Assembly (NCBI GenBank): GCA_022819825.1
Contig: JAJEGM010000038.1
Span: 1 to 64,000 of the forward strand
DNA length: 64,000 nucleotides
Reading direction: 5' to 3'
Origin: Acidimicrobiia bacterium
Lineage (GTDB): Bacteria; Actinomycetota; Acidimicrobiia; Acidimicrobiales; Bin134
Of the stretch, positions 1 to 8,329 are shown one piece after another. The translations under genes were made by a program, and so were the position numbers. How positions within the stretch are numbered: the stretch's first letter is position 1; every line of letters begins with the position of its first letter. The notes beneath the pieces were generated by a model, which saw only the letters and a list, made by a program, of their open reading frames with translations, ran no database searches and was not told the DNA's origin.

Positions 1-3000
1 AGCCAGCGCGGCTGTCGGCGCCGGGTCGGCTGTGACCGTGAACACCGCGTCGCCGCCCTCGCCGATGTCGGCGCCGGCTGTGATGCTGACCTCGGGCGGC
101 GGGGGATGGCATGACATGGCGGCGTTGATGGGCACCCAGCCAGGCCATGTATTGCCGTCGCTGAACGCCCTCACCGCCTCAGGAGTGGTCGAGGCGAGGA
201 CGGCGCCGCCCGGCGGCGCAGGCATCGGATCGGCCCCCAGATAGGCGAGGATCTGCCAGAACAAAGCCTCGTTGCCGCCATTGTTGTCGACATGCCACGA
301 AAACGCGGCGCGAGCCTTCGTAATGGCATCCGCAGCATCACACGGCGGATCATCGTCATCGGCCACCGCGACCGCCGCCGATGATGCAGTCGAGGAGATG
401 GTGTAGCCGTTGTCGGCGCTGATCGTCGCGGTGACCGACCCATCGGCCTCGTCGGTCAAGTCGTTGGTCGTCGCGACCGTCAGCGTGGCTGTGCCCGAGG
501 TCGGAATCGAGACAGTCTGCGAATCCGGTGAAACCCCGAAATCGCCGGACTGCGTGATCGCCACGGTCACGTCCAAAGCCGCCGACGGCGCCGGAACCGC
601 AGACACCGTGAACACCGCGTCGCCGCCCTCGGTGATTCCGCTGCCGGCAGCAATGCTGACCTCCGGTCCTGTCGGCTGTTCGGTCAAGCCGCTCACGGTG
701 AGGGTGAAATCGCCGCTGACGGCTTGGTCGAAGGTCGTGGCCTCGATCGTGTACCAGCCGGCAGCGAGCGTCTCGCTGATACCGGCGTCAGTGCCCGGAA
801 TGCGGTAATCGTCGTTGGAGTGCAATACGGAGCCGGTCTGAGTGTCATCGCCTGACCGCAAGTAGAGGTAGTTGTCCTCGAACGACGCCAACTCGATGGT
901 GACCGCGCTCTGCTGCGACAGATTGAACGAGTAGAAGCGGGCATACCGGTTGGTGCGGTCAGTGGAATCGCACCCCGAGGTCCACTTGCTGGCCACGCTG
1001 CCGTTGCCGCTGAGCCGCACCGAGCAAGGCGGATCGCCGTCGTCGTCCGACACCCCGACCGTCGCAGTGCCCGCGCTGGTCGAGACGGTGTACCCGGTGC
1101 CGTCAGCCACCCTCGCCGTGACAGTGCCGTCGAACTCGCCCACCGAGTCGTCCGCCGTAGCGACAGTCAACGTGGCACTGCCGGTAGTCGGGACGGTAAC
1201 GGTCTGCGAAGCCGGAGTTACGCCGAAATCACCCACCTGCGAGACCGCCACCGTCACATCCAAAGCCGCCGCCGGTGCCGGGTCGGCAGTGACGGTGAAC
1301 ACCGCGTCGCCGCCCTCGGTGATGTTGGCCCCGGCCGCAATGCTGACCTCTGGCGTTGCTGCCGGCGCGGGAATACCGCTGACTTCCAGGGTAAAGCTCC
1401 CAGACTGAGAACGGTAATACGTCGTGGCCTCAATGGTGTACCAGCCGGGAGCGAGCGATTGACTTATGCGTGCATTGGAACCTGTGCCGCCGTCGTCGTT
1501 GCTACGCAGTACTGTTCCTTGCCGGACTTCCTTGCCTGAGCGCAAGAAGAGATAGCTGTCAATGCTTGACTTCAGATCGATGGCAATCGTGCTGCGCTGC
1601 TTGAGCTCAAAAGTGAAGAACCGGGCATAACGGCCTTCTCGTGCGCTTGAGGTGCAACTGCTCAACCCCCATGCGCCGTTCGACGTGCCGTCGCCTGTCA
1701 GGTGCTCTACGCAGGTGCCGTTGTCGTCTGTGATTCCCTCTACGACCAGCTCGAACACACCCGTTGTGTCGGGCTTGTACGAAGTGGCCTCGATCGTGTA
1801 CGTGCCGGGATCAAATGTGCGATTGATCTTGGCGTTGAGCCAGCTGCCGCTATCGCGGGCCACCAAGGCGCCGCTCTTGACATCGTTGCCGCTGCGCAAG
1901 TTGAGATAGGTGTCCGACGTATCCATCCGCCCATGGACGGGGACGGTCCCGTTCATCTCGATGGTGATTTCCCTCCGCTGGCCCATGGTGAATGTGTAGA
2001 AACGGGCGTAGCGGCCGTCATGATCTACCGACCGGCAACCATCGAACAGCTCACCGGTTATGCTGCCGTTGCCGCTCAGCGTGATGGAGCACGGCGGAGC
2101 GCCGTCGTCATCGATCACGGCGGATGTGGCTTGCCTCGCCGTTGACACGGTGTAACCCTGACCGTCGTTCAGCGTGGCTGTCACCCAGCCATCGTCGTTT
2201 GCTGTCGAGTCGTCCTGGGTCGCGAAGGTGAGCGTTGCTCGGCCGCTCGTGGGGATTGTAACCGTGGTGGATTCAATGCTCGGCGAGAAGCCGAAGGCCC
2301 CAAGCTGAGTGATATCCACGGGGATGTGGAGGTCGGCAGCCGGTGCGGGAAGGGCCCGCAGATTGAAGGTAACGTTGTTGCCTTCGGTCACTCCGTCGGC
2401 GGCAGCGACACGGATGTGGGGAACGGTTGGCTGTGACGACGTGAGGCCGCTGGTCACGAGTGTGAACTTGGTGAGATGCGGGCCGCCGCCATTGTTATCC
2501 CACCCCAGAGTGGCTTCTATCGTGTAATCCCCCGGATCCAAGACGGCAACGATCTTCGAGTGGCCGCGACCTGCGCTGTCGCGGTCCTCGTACAGCGCCG
2601 GACCGCTCAAGGTGTTGTCTCCTTGGCGCAGGTAGAGATACGTGCTTTCTTTGTAGCCATCGTCGAAGGCGTTCATCTCGATGGTGACGACCCGCGGTTC
2701 GGCTACCGAGAACGTGAAGAAGTTGGCGTGGGCGTCTCGAGTGAACGAATGACAAGCCAGCGTCAATTCACTGTTCGTGGTGCCGTCGCCGGTGATCGGA
2801 TCGGTACACGGAGCGCCGCCGTCGTCGTCCGACACTTGGACCGTGGCTGCGTCAGCGGTCGATGAGACAACGTAAGCGGGCTTGCCGATCACTCGCATGG
2901 TGACCGAGCCGTCGTACTCCTCGGTCGAGTCGTTGTAGGTGGCGAGGGTCAGCGTGGCGGTGCCGGTGGTGGGGATCGTCACCGTCTGTGTGCGGGGGGT

Positions 3001-5238
3001 GACCCCCCAGTCGCCGTCGGCCGTGATCTCGACGCTTGCAGTGAGCGCCGTCGGCGGCGCGGGAGTGGCCGTGAGGGTGAAGATGGCATCGCCGCCCTCG
3101 GTGATGTCGCTGCCGGCGGCGATGCTCACCTCAGTCACCTCTGTCAGCCCGCCGGACACTGCCAGCGTGAAGGCACCGGTCTGGCCCGTGGATGCGGTGG
3201 TGGCCTCTATCGTGTAGGTGCCCGGGGCCAGCGATTCGCTGATGCGGGCGTTGGTGCCGGTGCCGCTGTTGTCGTCGGTGTGCAGAGCCACGTCTTTTTG
3301 GTTGTTGTAGCCGTTTCGCAGGTACAGGTAGCTGTCGACGCCCGAGGAGAGGTCGATCGTCACCGTCGACTGCTGGGAGATCGCGAACGTGTAGTGCCGG
3401 CTCGACTTCTGGGTGTGGACGGCCGACGTGCAGCTCGACGTCCAGGTGCCGGACACTGTGCTGTCGCCGTTGAGGCGGTCGACGCAGCCGAGCGGCGGCA
3501 GCTGCGCGAAGCCGTGCCCCCAGGTGTTGTTGGGATAGGGGTTGCCGCGCGGCGCGGCGTGCGTCTTGAGGTACTCGGCGGTTTGCGCAGCAGTGAACGC
3601 GGGGTTCTGTTGTCGGACCAGCGCGGCGAGGCCGGCGACATGGGGTGCGGAATAGCTGGTGCCGTATTTGGTGCCGCTTACCGATACATAGCCGTCCGCG
3701 CCCACGATGTCGGGCTTGGTGCGGCCGTCGGGAGTCGGCCCGAGGCTGCTGTAGCTTCGGATGTCGCTGCTGGCGGTTGAAGCGGCGCCGACGGCCAGCA
3801 TCCCGCTGTGGGGGCTGTCGGCCGGGCTGAGCACACTGTGGCCGGTGGTGCTGTGGGCGAGCGAGCCGAACGTGGCCATCTGGATCCAACTCGGCGTTGC
3901 GCCGCTCACCTTCTTCACCACGAATGCATATGTTCCGGTGTGAGGGGCCGTGAACTGCTTGAACTCGTACGGGAAGCTGTTCGAGGCGCCCTTCTGCTCG
4001 TCGTTCAAGTTGTCGACCACTTGCTCCTGCGCTGTGCCGGGATTCTTGACAACCAGCAGCGCGAGATCCTTGCTCGCTGTGCCCCAGGCGTCATCCCAGC
4101 GCATGAACACCGCTGGCTTGGTCTGACCGGCGTCCAAGGTGAACTCCTGGTACTCGTCTCCGGTCGCCCACTCGTGAATGTTGTCGTTGTCGGCGTCGGT
4201 GAACGCACCGAACCAGGTGTCGCCGTTGTAGTTGCCGGCGGAGTTCACCCACACGATGCCGTTGTCGGCCGCCCACTTCACCGTTCTCAGCGGACTCGGA
4301 TTCACTGGAGTAGTGCCGTCAGCGGCGCCGTGGTAGCTCCAGCCCGTCGAGTGGACGATCACCTGGACCCCTTGGTCCTTCATCCATTCCACCGACCGCT
4401 GCAAATCGCCCCAAGTGCGGGAATTGGAGATGTAGAGGCTGGCATCGGGCGCCACGTCCATCACGGTCGCAGCCACATACAGGCCGTGGCTGTCACCGCC
4501 TGCTTTGGCGCAATCGTCGATGTCGCTGGTCGCCAGGGCCACCGCCTTGTAACAGCGCCCCACCACCGTGGCGGGCAGATCACCGCTGGCCATGGCCGAC
4601 CGCAAGCCCGTGAAGCCGTCCCTCGCTGTAACTCCCGATGAGGCGTCGATCACGCCGATCTTGACGCCGGCGCCGGTGATGCCCGCGTCGTGCCATGCGC
4701 CGGCCAGGTGCGCAGCAACGCCGCCACTGGTGTAGCGACCTCTGTCCTTGTGCGGCTCGGCGAGCTCCCGGGCCCAGGTGAGGCCGGGGATCTGCGCCAG
4801 AGCGGCCAGCGCGGCGGGGGGCACGAAGGCCTCGATATAGCTGTCGAACACGTTGCGCACGTCGCCGCCGTTGGCGGTGATCGCTTGAACCACCTGCTCG
4901 GGGCTGCCGTCGAAGGTGATCGAGAGCCCGATCATCGAGACGGCGTAGTTGCCGGTGTCGCTGGAGTTGCCGGTGTTACCGGGGACGTGGGGCGTCGCAG
5001 GGACACCGCCAAGGCGGTCGGCGGCTGCCTGATCGGCCAGCGCGCTGAGGTGCGCTCCGAGCACGGGATGGGTCAGACCGCCCCCGTCGCCCAACTCAAC
5101 GTCGATCAAACCCTCCTCGACGCCGCCTTGGCCGCCGCCGTCTTGGGCCAGCGCGGGGGCGCTCCCCACAGCCGCCAAGCCGATCGAGGCGATCAGCCCG
5201 GCGACGAGAACCACCGGCAGATATCGGCGCTTCAACAC
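1..5238 (-). CDS. Secreted subtilisin-like (S8) protease with PPC-like and Calx-beta repeats, C-terminus cut by window edge
   Basis: The frame is open from a GTG at 5238 to base 1 without a stop, giving at least 1746 residues. An in-frame TGA lies a few codons upstream of the GTG. Residues 1-31 form a signal peptide: a basic KRRY start, a hydrophobic core and an ALA-Q cleavage site. A subtilase domain follows, with catalytic Asp198 (GVIDASSG), His251 (GGDSHGLYV) and Ser530 (GTSYSAPHV), and the oxyanion Asn in VNSAGN. The long His-Ser spacing holds an inserted beta-rich region. After residue 584 come five PPC-like domains (ending in TYTIEAT-type strands) interleaved with Calx-beta domains (EGGDAVFTV), plus one short helical Cys-flanked module. 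Likely role: extracellular proteolysis with adhesive, perhaps calcium-binding, repeats. No strong Shine-Dalgarno is visible before the GTG. How much of the C-terminus is missing is unknown. Confidence 0.9.
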   Translation of the reverse strand, partial: MLKRRYLPVVLVAGLIASIGLAAVGSAPALAQDGGGQGGVEEGLIDVELGDGGGLTHPVLGAHLSALADQAAADRLGGVPATPHVPGNTGNSSDTGNYAVSMIGLSITFDGSPEQVVQAITANGGDVRNVFDSYIEAFVPPAALAALAQIPGLTWARELAEPHKDRGRYTSGGVAAHLAGAWHDAGITGAGVKIGVIDASSGVTARDGFTGLRSAMASGDLPATVVGRCYKAVALATSDIDDCAKAGGDSHGLYVAATVMDVAPDASLYISNSRTWGDLQRSVEWMKDQGVQVIVHSTGWSYHGAADGTTPVNPSPLRTVKWAADNGIVWVNSAGNYNGDTWFGAFTDADNDNIHEWATGDEYQEFTLDAGQTKPAVFMRWDDAWGTASKDLALLVVKNPGTAQEQVVDNLNDEQKGASNSFPYEFKQFTAPHTGTYAFVVKKVSGATPSWIQMATFGSLAHSTTGHSVLSPADSPHSGMLAVGAASTASSDIRSYSSLGPTPDGRTKPDIVGADGYVSVSGTKYGTSYSAPHVAGLAALVRQQNPAFTAAQTAEYLKTHAAPRGNPYPNNTWGHGFAQLPPLGCVDRLNGDSTVSGTWTSSCTSAVHTQKSSRHYTFAISQQSTVTIDLSSGVDSYLYLRNGYNNQKDVALHTDDNSGTGTNARISESLAPGTYTIEATTASTGQTGAFTLAVSGGLTEVTEVSIAAGSDITEGGDAIFTLTATPAPPTALTASVEITADGDWGVTPRTQTVTIPTTGTATLTLATYNDSTEEYDGSVTMRVIGKPAYVVSSTADAATVQVSDDDGGAPCTDPITGDGTTNSELTLACHSFTRDAHANFFTFSVAEPRVVTIEMNAFDDGYKESTYLYLRQGDNTLSGPALYEDRDSAGRGHSKIVAVLDPGDYTIEATLGWDNNGGGPHLTKFTLVTSGLTSSQPTVPHIRVAAADGVTEGNNVTFNLRALPAPAADLHIPVDITQLGAFGFSPSIESTTVTIPTSGRATLTFATQDDSTANDDGWVTATLNDGQGYTVSTARQATSAVIDDDGAPPCSITLSGNGSITGELFDGCRSVDHDGRYARFYTFTMGQRREITIEMNGTVPVHGRMDTSDTYLNLRSGNDVKSGALVARDSGSWLNAKINRTFDPGTYTIEATSYKPDTTGVFELVVEGITDDNGTCVEHLTGDGTSNGAWGLSSCTSSAREGRYARFFTFELKQRSTIAIDLKSSIDSYLFLRSGKEVRQGTVLRSNDDGGTGSNARISQSLAPGWYTIEATTYYRSQSGSFTLEVSGIPAPAATPEVSIAAGANITEGGDAVFTVTADPAPAAALDVTVAVSQVGDFGVTPASQTVTVPTTGSATLTVATADDSVGEFDGTVTARVADGTGYTVSTSAGTATVGVSDDDGDPPCSVRLSGNGSVASKWTSGCDSTDRTNRYARFYSFNLSQQSAVTIELASFEDNYLYLRSGDDTQTGSVLHSNDDYRIPGTDAGISETLAAGWYTIEATTFDQAVSGDFTLTVSGLTEQPTGPEVSIAAGSGITEGGDAVFTVSAVPAPSAALDVTVAITQSGDFGVSPDSQTVSIPTSGTATLTVATTNDLTDEADGSVTATISADNGYTISSTASSAAVAVADDDDPPCDAADAITKARAAFSWHVDNNGGNEALFWQILAYLGADPMPAPPGGAVLASTTPEAVRAFSDGNTWPGWVPINAAMSCHPPPPEVSITAGADIGEGGDAVFTVTADPAPTAALA
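38..1318. repeat. Exact 24-base DNA repeat in three Calx-beta copies
   Basis: The same 24 bases, beginning gtgaacaccgcgtcgccg, occur at 38-61, 608-631 and 1295-1318. They encode the GGDAVFT strand of successive Calx-beta domains. Surrounding sequence is also close, whereas the copy near 3075-3120 is more diverged. This points to recent duplication or gene conversion among the C-terminal repeats. Confidence 0.8.
112..350 (-). other. Cys-flanked helical module inside the protease repeat array
   Basis: Residues about 1630-1709 interrupt the beta repeats with a segment unlike either repeat type. It begins PPCDAADAITKARAAF, contains NEALFWQILAYLGA and a WPGWVP motif, and ends AAMSC. It is predicted mostly helical, aromatic-rich and closed by a Cys at each end, so a disulfide is plausible. 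I do not recognise the family. It sits between two Calx-beta domains and may be a separate binding module. Confidence 0.5.
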
Positions 5239-5381
5239 GACGCAACCCGGCTTCGCATCTGGCGCTCAGCGTGACGATGGGGGGGGGTATGCCCTCGTGC
5301 CCCGCACCTGCGGAACCGGCTGGCCGCAGCGTCACAAACGTTGCAAATGTCCATGTTGAGGCCTCCCACGAACCCCCTGCT

Positions 5382-5399
5382 GACTAGAACAGAATAGTC
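5382..5399. promoter_or_regulatory. Inverted repeat and TAnnnT boxes between divergent genes
   Basis: In the 257-base gap between the protease and the luciferase-like gene, GACTA and TAGTC arms flank an 8-base centre. The same stretch holds TAGTCT on the plus strand and TATTCT on the minus strand, both of the TAnnnT type expected of a -10 box. It may be an operator or the protease promoter. The rest of the gap shows nothing else clear. No binding protein is suggested by the sequence. Confidence 0.3.
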
Positions 5400-5483
5400 T
5401 ACAAGGCCATCGCCCCGGAAAATTCGCGGCCCCTGCGGTTGATTGCATCTGAGGGCGGGTGATTGCCCGGTTCCAGCGGGGCG

Positions 5484-5489
5484 TAGGCT
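5484..5489 (+). promoter_or_regulatory. Candidate -10 box of the luciferase-like gene
   Basis: TAGGCT ends six bases before the GTG start at 5496, a spacing that would give a leaderless or nearly leaderless transcript. The same arrangement recurs before other genes in the window (8040, 44350, 45628, 51678 minus, 51710). No convincing -35 element is visible. Confidence 0.35.
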
Positions 5490-5495
5490 GCGAGG

Positions 5496-6686
5496 GTGAA
5501 GTTCGGCGTTTTCTATGAGCATCAGCTGCCGCGGCCGTGGCAGCCCGGCGACGAGCAGCGATTGCTGCACGAGGCCCTCGAGCAGGTGGAGCTGGCCGAC
5601 CGGCTGGGCTATGACTATGCCTGGGAGGTGGAGCACCACTTCTTGGAGGAGTACTCCCACTCGTCGGCGCCCGAGGTGTTCTTGGCCGCGGCCAGCCAGC
5701 GCACCGAGCGGATCAGGCTGGGCCACGGCATCGTGCAGATGCCCCCCAAGTACAACCACCCGGCCCGGGTGGCCGAGCGCATCGCCACCTTGGACCTCAT
5801 TTCCAACGGCCGGGTGGACTTCGGTACCGGCGAGTCGTCGGCCGCCGTAGAGCTGGGCGGGTTCAACATCGAGTACGCCGACAAGCGCCCGGCGTGGGCC
5901 GAGGCCACCGAGCAGTGCTGCAACATGATGGTGATGGAGCCCTACCCGGGGTTCGAGGGCGAGTACTTCTCGATGCCGTGCCGCAACGTGGTGCCCAAGC
6001 CGGCGCAGAAGCCCCACCCGCCGCTGTGGGTGGCATGCTCAAACCGGGAGACCATCAAGCTGGCGGCCCGGCTGGGCATGGGAGCGCTGACGTTCGCCTT
6101 CGTGGACCCCGACGAGGCCGCCCTTTGGGTTGAGGACTACTACCGGATTCTCTCGGAGGAGTGCGTGCCTATCGGCCACACCGTCAACGCCAACATCGCC
6201 ATGGTGGTGGGGTTGTCGATGCATCACGACCGAGAGGAGGCCGAGCGCCGAGGCCTCGAAGGGTTCCATTTCTTTGGCCACGGCCTGATCCACTACTACG
6301 CGGTGGGCCAGCACCAACCGGGCCGGACCAATGTGTGGGACAGCTTCCAAGAGACCAGGGAGTCATTTGAGGGGCTGGGGGAGACGCTGGGCATCGGAAC
6401 TCCCGATCAGGTGACCCGCCAGCTCCAGGGCTATGCCGATGTCGGCGTAGATCAGGTGATGTTCATCCAGCAGTCGGGCCGCAATCGCCACGACCACATC
6501 TGCCAGTCGCTGGAGATGTTCGCCAAAGAGGTCATGCCCGCCCTCAAAGAGGGCGAAGACGAGCGGGAAGCGGCCAAAGCCGAGCGCCTCGCCCCCCACA
6601 TCGAGGGCGCTCTTGCCCGTCGCACCCCCATGGCTCCCATTGCCGACGACGAGATCCCCGTGGTCGACGCTCTAGGGACTTCCTGA
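5496..6686 (+). CDS. LLM-class flavin-dependent oxidoreductase (bacterial luciferase family)
   Basis: A 396-residue TIM-barrel luciferase-like monooxygenase. It starts MKFGVFYEHQLPRPW and carries the family hallmarks EHHF near residue 47, the GHGIVQMPPKYNHPARVAER stretch and GRVDFGTGESS. Length is slightly above the usual 330-380. It should use reduced flavin (FMNH2 or possibly F420) to oxidise an organic substrate; the substrate is unknown. The start is a GTG supported by the conserved first strand; a TAGGCT box lies just upstream. The gene stands alone between a divergent protease and a convergent SH3-domain gene. Confidence 0.85.
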   Translation: MKFGVFYEHQLPRPWQPGDEQRLLHEALEQVELADRLGYDYAWEVEHHFLEEYSHSSAPEVFLAAASQRTERIRLGHGIVQMPPKYNHPARVAERIATLDLISNGRVDFGTGESSAAVELGGFNIEYADKRPAWAEATEQCCNMMVMEPYPGFEGEYFSMPCRNVVPKPAQKPHPPLWVACSNRETIKLAARLGMGALTFAFVDPDEAALWVEDYYRILSEECVPIGHTVNANIAMVVGLSMHHDREEAERRGLEGFHFFGHGLIHYYAVGQHQPGRTNVWDSFQETRESFEGLGETLGIGTPDQVTRQLQGYADVGVDQVMFIQQSGRNRHDHICQSLEMFAKEVMPALKEGEDEREAAKAERLAPHIEGALARRTPMAPIADDEIPVVDALGTS

Positions 6687-6714
6687 CGCTCGCTTTTCCG
6701 ACCGCTGAAAACCA

Positions 6715-6726
6715 GGCTGATCAGCC
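6715..6726. other. 12-base perfect palindrome at a convergent gene junction
   Basis: GGCTGATCAGCC spans the stop codon of the minus-strand SH3 gene, 29 bases after the stop of the plus-strand oxidoreductase. A TTTTC/GAAAA pair lies just before it. It could help end transcription from both sides, but it has no loop of its own and no T-run, so the terminator reading is weak. Confidence 0.25.
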
Positions 6727-7158
6727 CACCGGGGTCAAGTAGGCGGCGAAGACCCAGCCGTCGATGGTGGTGGAGCGGATTTGGACCCAGGTGCCGCTGG
6801 TAGGGGACTCCACCACTTGGCCGGTGAGGGTGACGGTGGACCCCAGGTTGGCGGTGCCCAGCACCTGGTGGGCGGTAGAGGGGCCGGCTCGGATGTTGAG
6901 CGCGGAGGGTACATCAAACACCGTCCAGTGGGTGTCGGGGGGATAGCGAGGGTCGATCTCCACTTCAACCACCACCGGCGCGGGCGGGGGCAGCTCGGTG
7001 GGAGTGGGGGTGGGCTCGGGGGTGGATTCAGGCTCGGGCTCTTCCGACTCGATGGTCACCCAGTCGAGTCCCCAGGTGGACACGATGCCGGCCAGGGAAA
7101 GGGCGACAAAGGCCAATCCGGCCACTACCAAGCAAGCGATGATCGCCCGTAGGCCCAC
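6721..7158 (-). CDS. Membrane-anchored bacterial SH3-domain protein
   Basis: A 145-residue protein. Residues about 5-30 form one hydrophobic segment (signal anchor). A Glu/Pro/Thr-rich linker of about 35 residues follows, then a C-terminal SH3b domain with the typical LNIRAGPSTAHQVLG motif and a closing WV. Such domains usually sit outside the membrane and bind cell-wall or protein ligands. The GTG start overlaps the TAG stop of the upstream crotonase by one base, so translation is probably coupled. The functional link to the crotonase is unclear. Confidence 0.75.
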   Translation of the reverse strand: MGLRAIIACLVVAGLAFVALSLAGIVSTWGLDWVTIESEEPEPESTPEPTPTPTELPPPAPVVVEVEIDPRYPPDTHWTVFDVPSALNIRAGPSTAHQVLGTANLGSTVTLTGQVVESPTSGTWVQIRSTTIDGWVFAAYLTPVG

Positions 7159-7934
7159 TACCGGGCCTGCCAGTCGGGGGGACGTCCCTCGGCCCAGGCC
7201 GCCGTGCCCTCACCAGCGTCTTCGGTGGCCCCGGCCACTATCCGCATGGTCTCACCGAAGCGCACCGCCTCCACCCACGACATGGTGCGAGTGCGGGTGG
7301 CCACCTCCTTGGTGGCCCTCACTGCTAGCGGCGCCGCGGCCACCAGTCGCTCCGCCAAGGCTTGAGCCTCGTCCATCAAGTTGTCGTGGGGCACCACCCG
7401 CCAGGCCAGCCCCATCTCCCGGGCCCGCTCGGCACTCACCCGCTCGCCGGTCAACAGCAGCTCCATGGCGTCAGCCCAATCCACCTTGCGGGGCAGTCGT
7501 ATGGCGCCCACGATGGTGGGCACGCCCAAGCGCACCTCGGGAAAGCCGAAGGTGGCCTGATCGCTGGCGATCAGGAAATCGCAGGCCAGCGCACCGGTGA
7601 GCCCGTAGCCCAGGCAGTGGCCGTTGACCGCGGCGATGGTCGGCTTGAACAGCTCTAAGCCCGACTCGAAAGAGTTGATGGTGGGCTTCTCCCAGAAGGT
7701 GCCCTCGAACACGCCCACCGACCCTGCGCCGTCGCGCATGTCGGCCCCGGCGCAGAACGCTCGTCCCGCTCCGGTGATGATGGCCACCCAGGCCTCGTCA
7801 TCGCCCCGGAACCGAAGCCAGGCCGCGTTCAGGTCTTGGCGCAGTTCGCCGTTGATGGCGTTGAGCGCGTCGGGGCGGTTGAGGGTGATGGTGGCCATGT
7901 GGTCGGATAGCTCATACAGCACGGTGTTGGGCAT
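7158..7934 (-). CDS. Enoyl-CoA hydratase/isomerase (crotonase) family protein
   Basis: Crotonase fold of about 258 residues starting MPNTVLYELSDHMATITLNR. Oxyanion-hole strands are FCAGADMRDG and the GHCLGYGLTGALACD helix start. A Glu sits in FPEVRLGVP at the usual hydratase position. It likely hydrates or isomerises an acyl-CoA; the substrate is not predictable. ATG 7934 is preferred over an in-frame ATG 30 bases upstream because AGGAG lies six bases before it. The SH3 protein gene follows with a one-base overlap. Confidence 0.85.
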   Translation of the reverse strand: MPNTVLYELSDHMATITLNRPDALNAINGELRQDLNAAWLRFRGDDEAWVAIITGAGRAFCAGADMRDGAGSVGVFEGTFWEKPTINSFESGLELFKPTIAAVNGHCLGYGLTGALACDFLIASDQATFGFPEVRLGVPTIVGAIRLPRKVDWADAMELLLTGERVSAERAREMGLAWRVVPHDNLMDEAQALAERLVAAAPLAVRATKEVATRTRTMSWVEAVRFGETMRIVAGATEDAGEGTAAWAEGRPPDWQAR

Positions 7935-8015
7935 GGCTGACTCCTGTCCCGCAGGGGTTGGCATAGCGCCACATTAGGGGCGCTGTAGTGCCGCCTGGAG
8001 GTCGGACCAACACAC

Positions 8016-8047
8016 TTACATCATCAACTAGGAAACTGTTATCATCA
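8016..8047 (+). promoter_or_regulatory. Promoter and putative autoregulatory direct repeats of the RHH/PIN pair
   Basis: TTACAT (8016-8021) and TATCAT (8040-8045) are spaced by 18 bases, the best -35/-10 pair I see in the window. TATCAT ends six bases before the ATG at 8052, so the transcript may be leaderless. ATCATCA occurs twice, at 8020-8026 and 8041-8047, a 21-base offset equal to two helical turns. That fits binding by a ribbon-helix-helix antitoxin overlapping both promoter elements. Confidence 0.5.
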
Positions 8048-8051
8048 GCGG

Positions 8052-8318
8052 ATGATTCGGACACAGATCTCGCTCACCGAAGAACAAGCCAAACGCCTGC
8101 GAGCCCAGTCGGAAATCAAGGGGATTTCGCAGGCCGAGATCCTCCGCCAAGCCCTCGACGCCTACTTTGACCAGGACGATCTGATCCGCAGGGTGGAACT
8201 GGCCCGTGAGGCCATCGGTGTCGTGAGTTCGGGCTATACCGACCTTGCTGTGAATCATGACGAGCATCTTGCCGACATCTACTATGAAGATATCGTAAGA
8301 GGGCGAGAAAACCTGTAA
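8052..8318 (+). CDS. Ribbon-helix-helix (CopG/Arc type) antitoxin
   Basis: An 88-residue protein beginning MIRTQISLTEEQAKRLRAQS, a classic RHH start: a short basic beta strand followed by two helices with GISQAEILRQAL between them. The C-terminal half is acidic and fits a toxin-wrapping tail. It lies 11 bases before a PIN-domain gene, so the pair is a VapBC-like type II toxin-antitoxin module. The protein should neutralise the toxin and repress the operon through the repeats upstream. The family assignment is firm; the exact VapB subtype is not. Confidence 0.8.
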   Translation: MIRTQISLTEEQAKRLRAQSEIKGISQAEILRQALDAYFDQDDLIRRVELAREAIGVVSSGYTDLAVNHDEHLADIYYEDIVRGRENL

Positions 8319-8329
8319 CTTACTGAAAT

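Larger units (their letters stand above)
1..3490 (-). repeat. Array of alternating PPC-like and Calx-beta protein repeats
   Basis: Within the protease, PPC-like copies lie at about 3157-3487, 2455-2809, 1740-2094, 1375-1715 and 690-1026. Each begins with a Cys, contains a YLYLRSG-like strand and ends TYTIEATT plus a FTLxVSG strand. Calx-beta copies lie at about 2840-3135, 2120-2430, 1050-1350, 385-672 and 1-108 (partial). The order is P-C-P-C-P-P-C-P-C-module-C. Identities differ between copies, so the array grew in steps. Boundaries are by eye, good to roughly 30 bases. Confidence 0.75.

Noticed and set aside
3808-4641. Long plus-strand open frame opposite the protease gene
   Set aside because: It is an antisense shadow of the high-GC protease gene, His/Val/Gly-rich without any motif, while the minus-strand frame shows a complete subtilase.
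6690-6726. Strong rho-independent terminator between convergent genes
   Set aside because: A 12-base palindrome exists, but it has no loop and no T-run. Recorded only as a palindrome.
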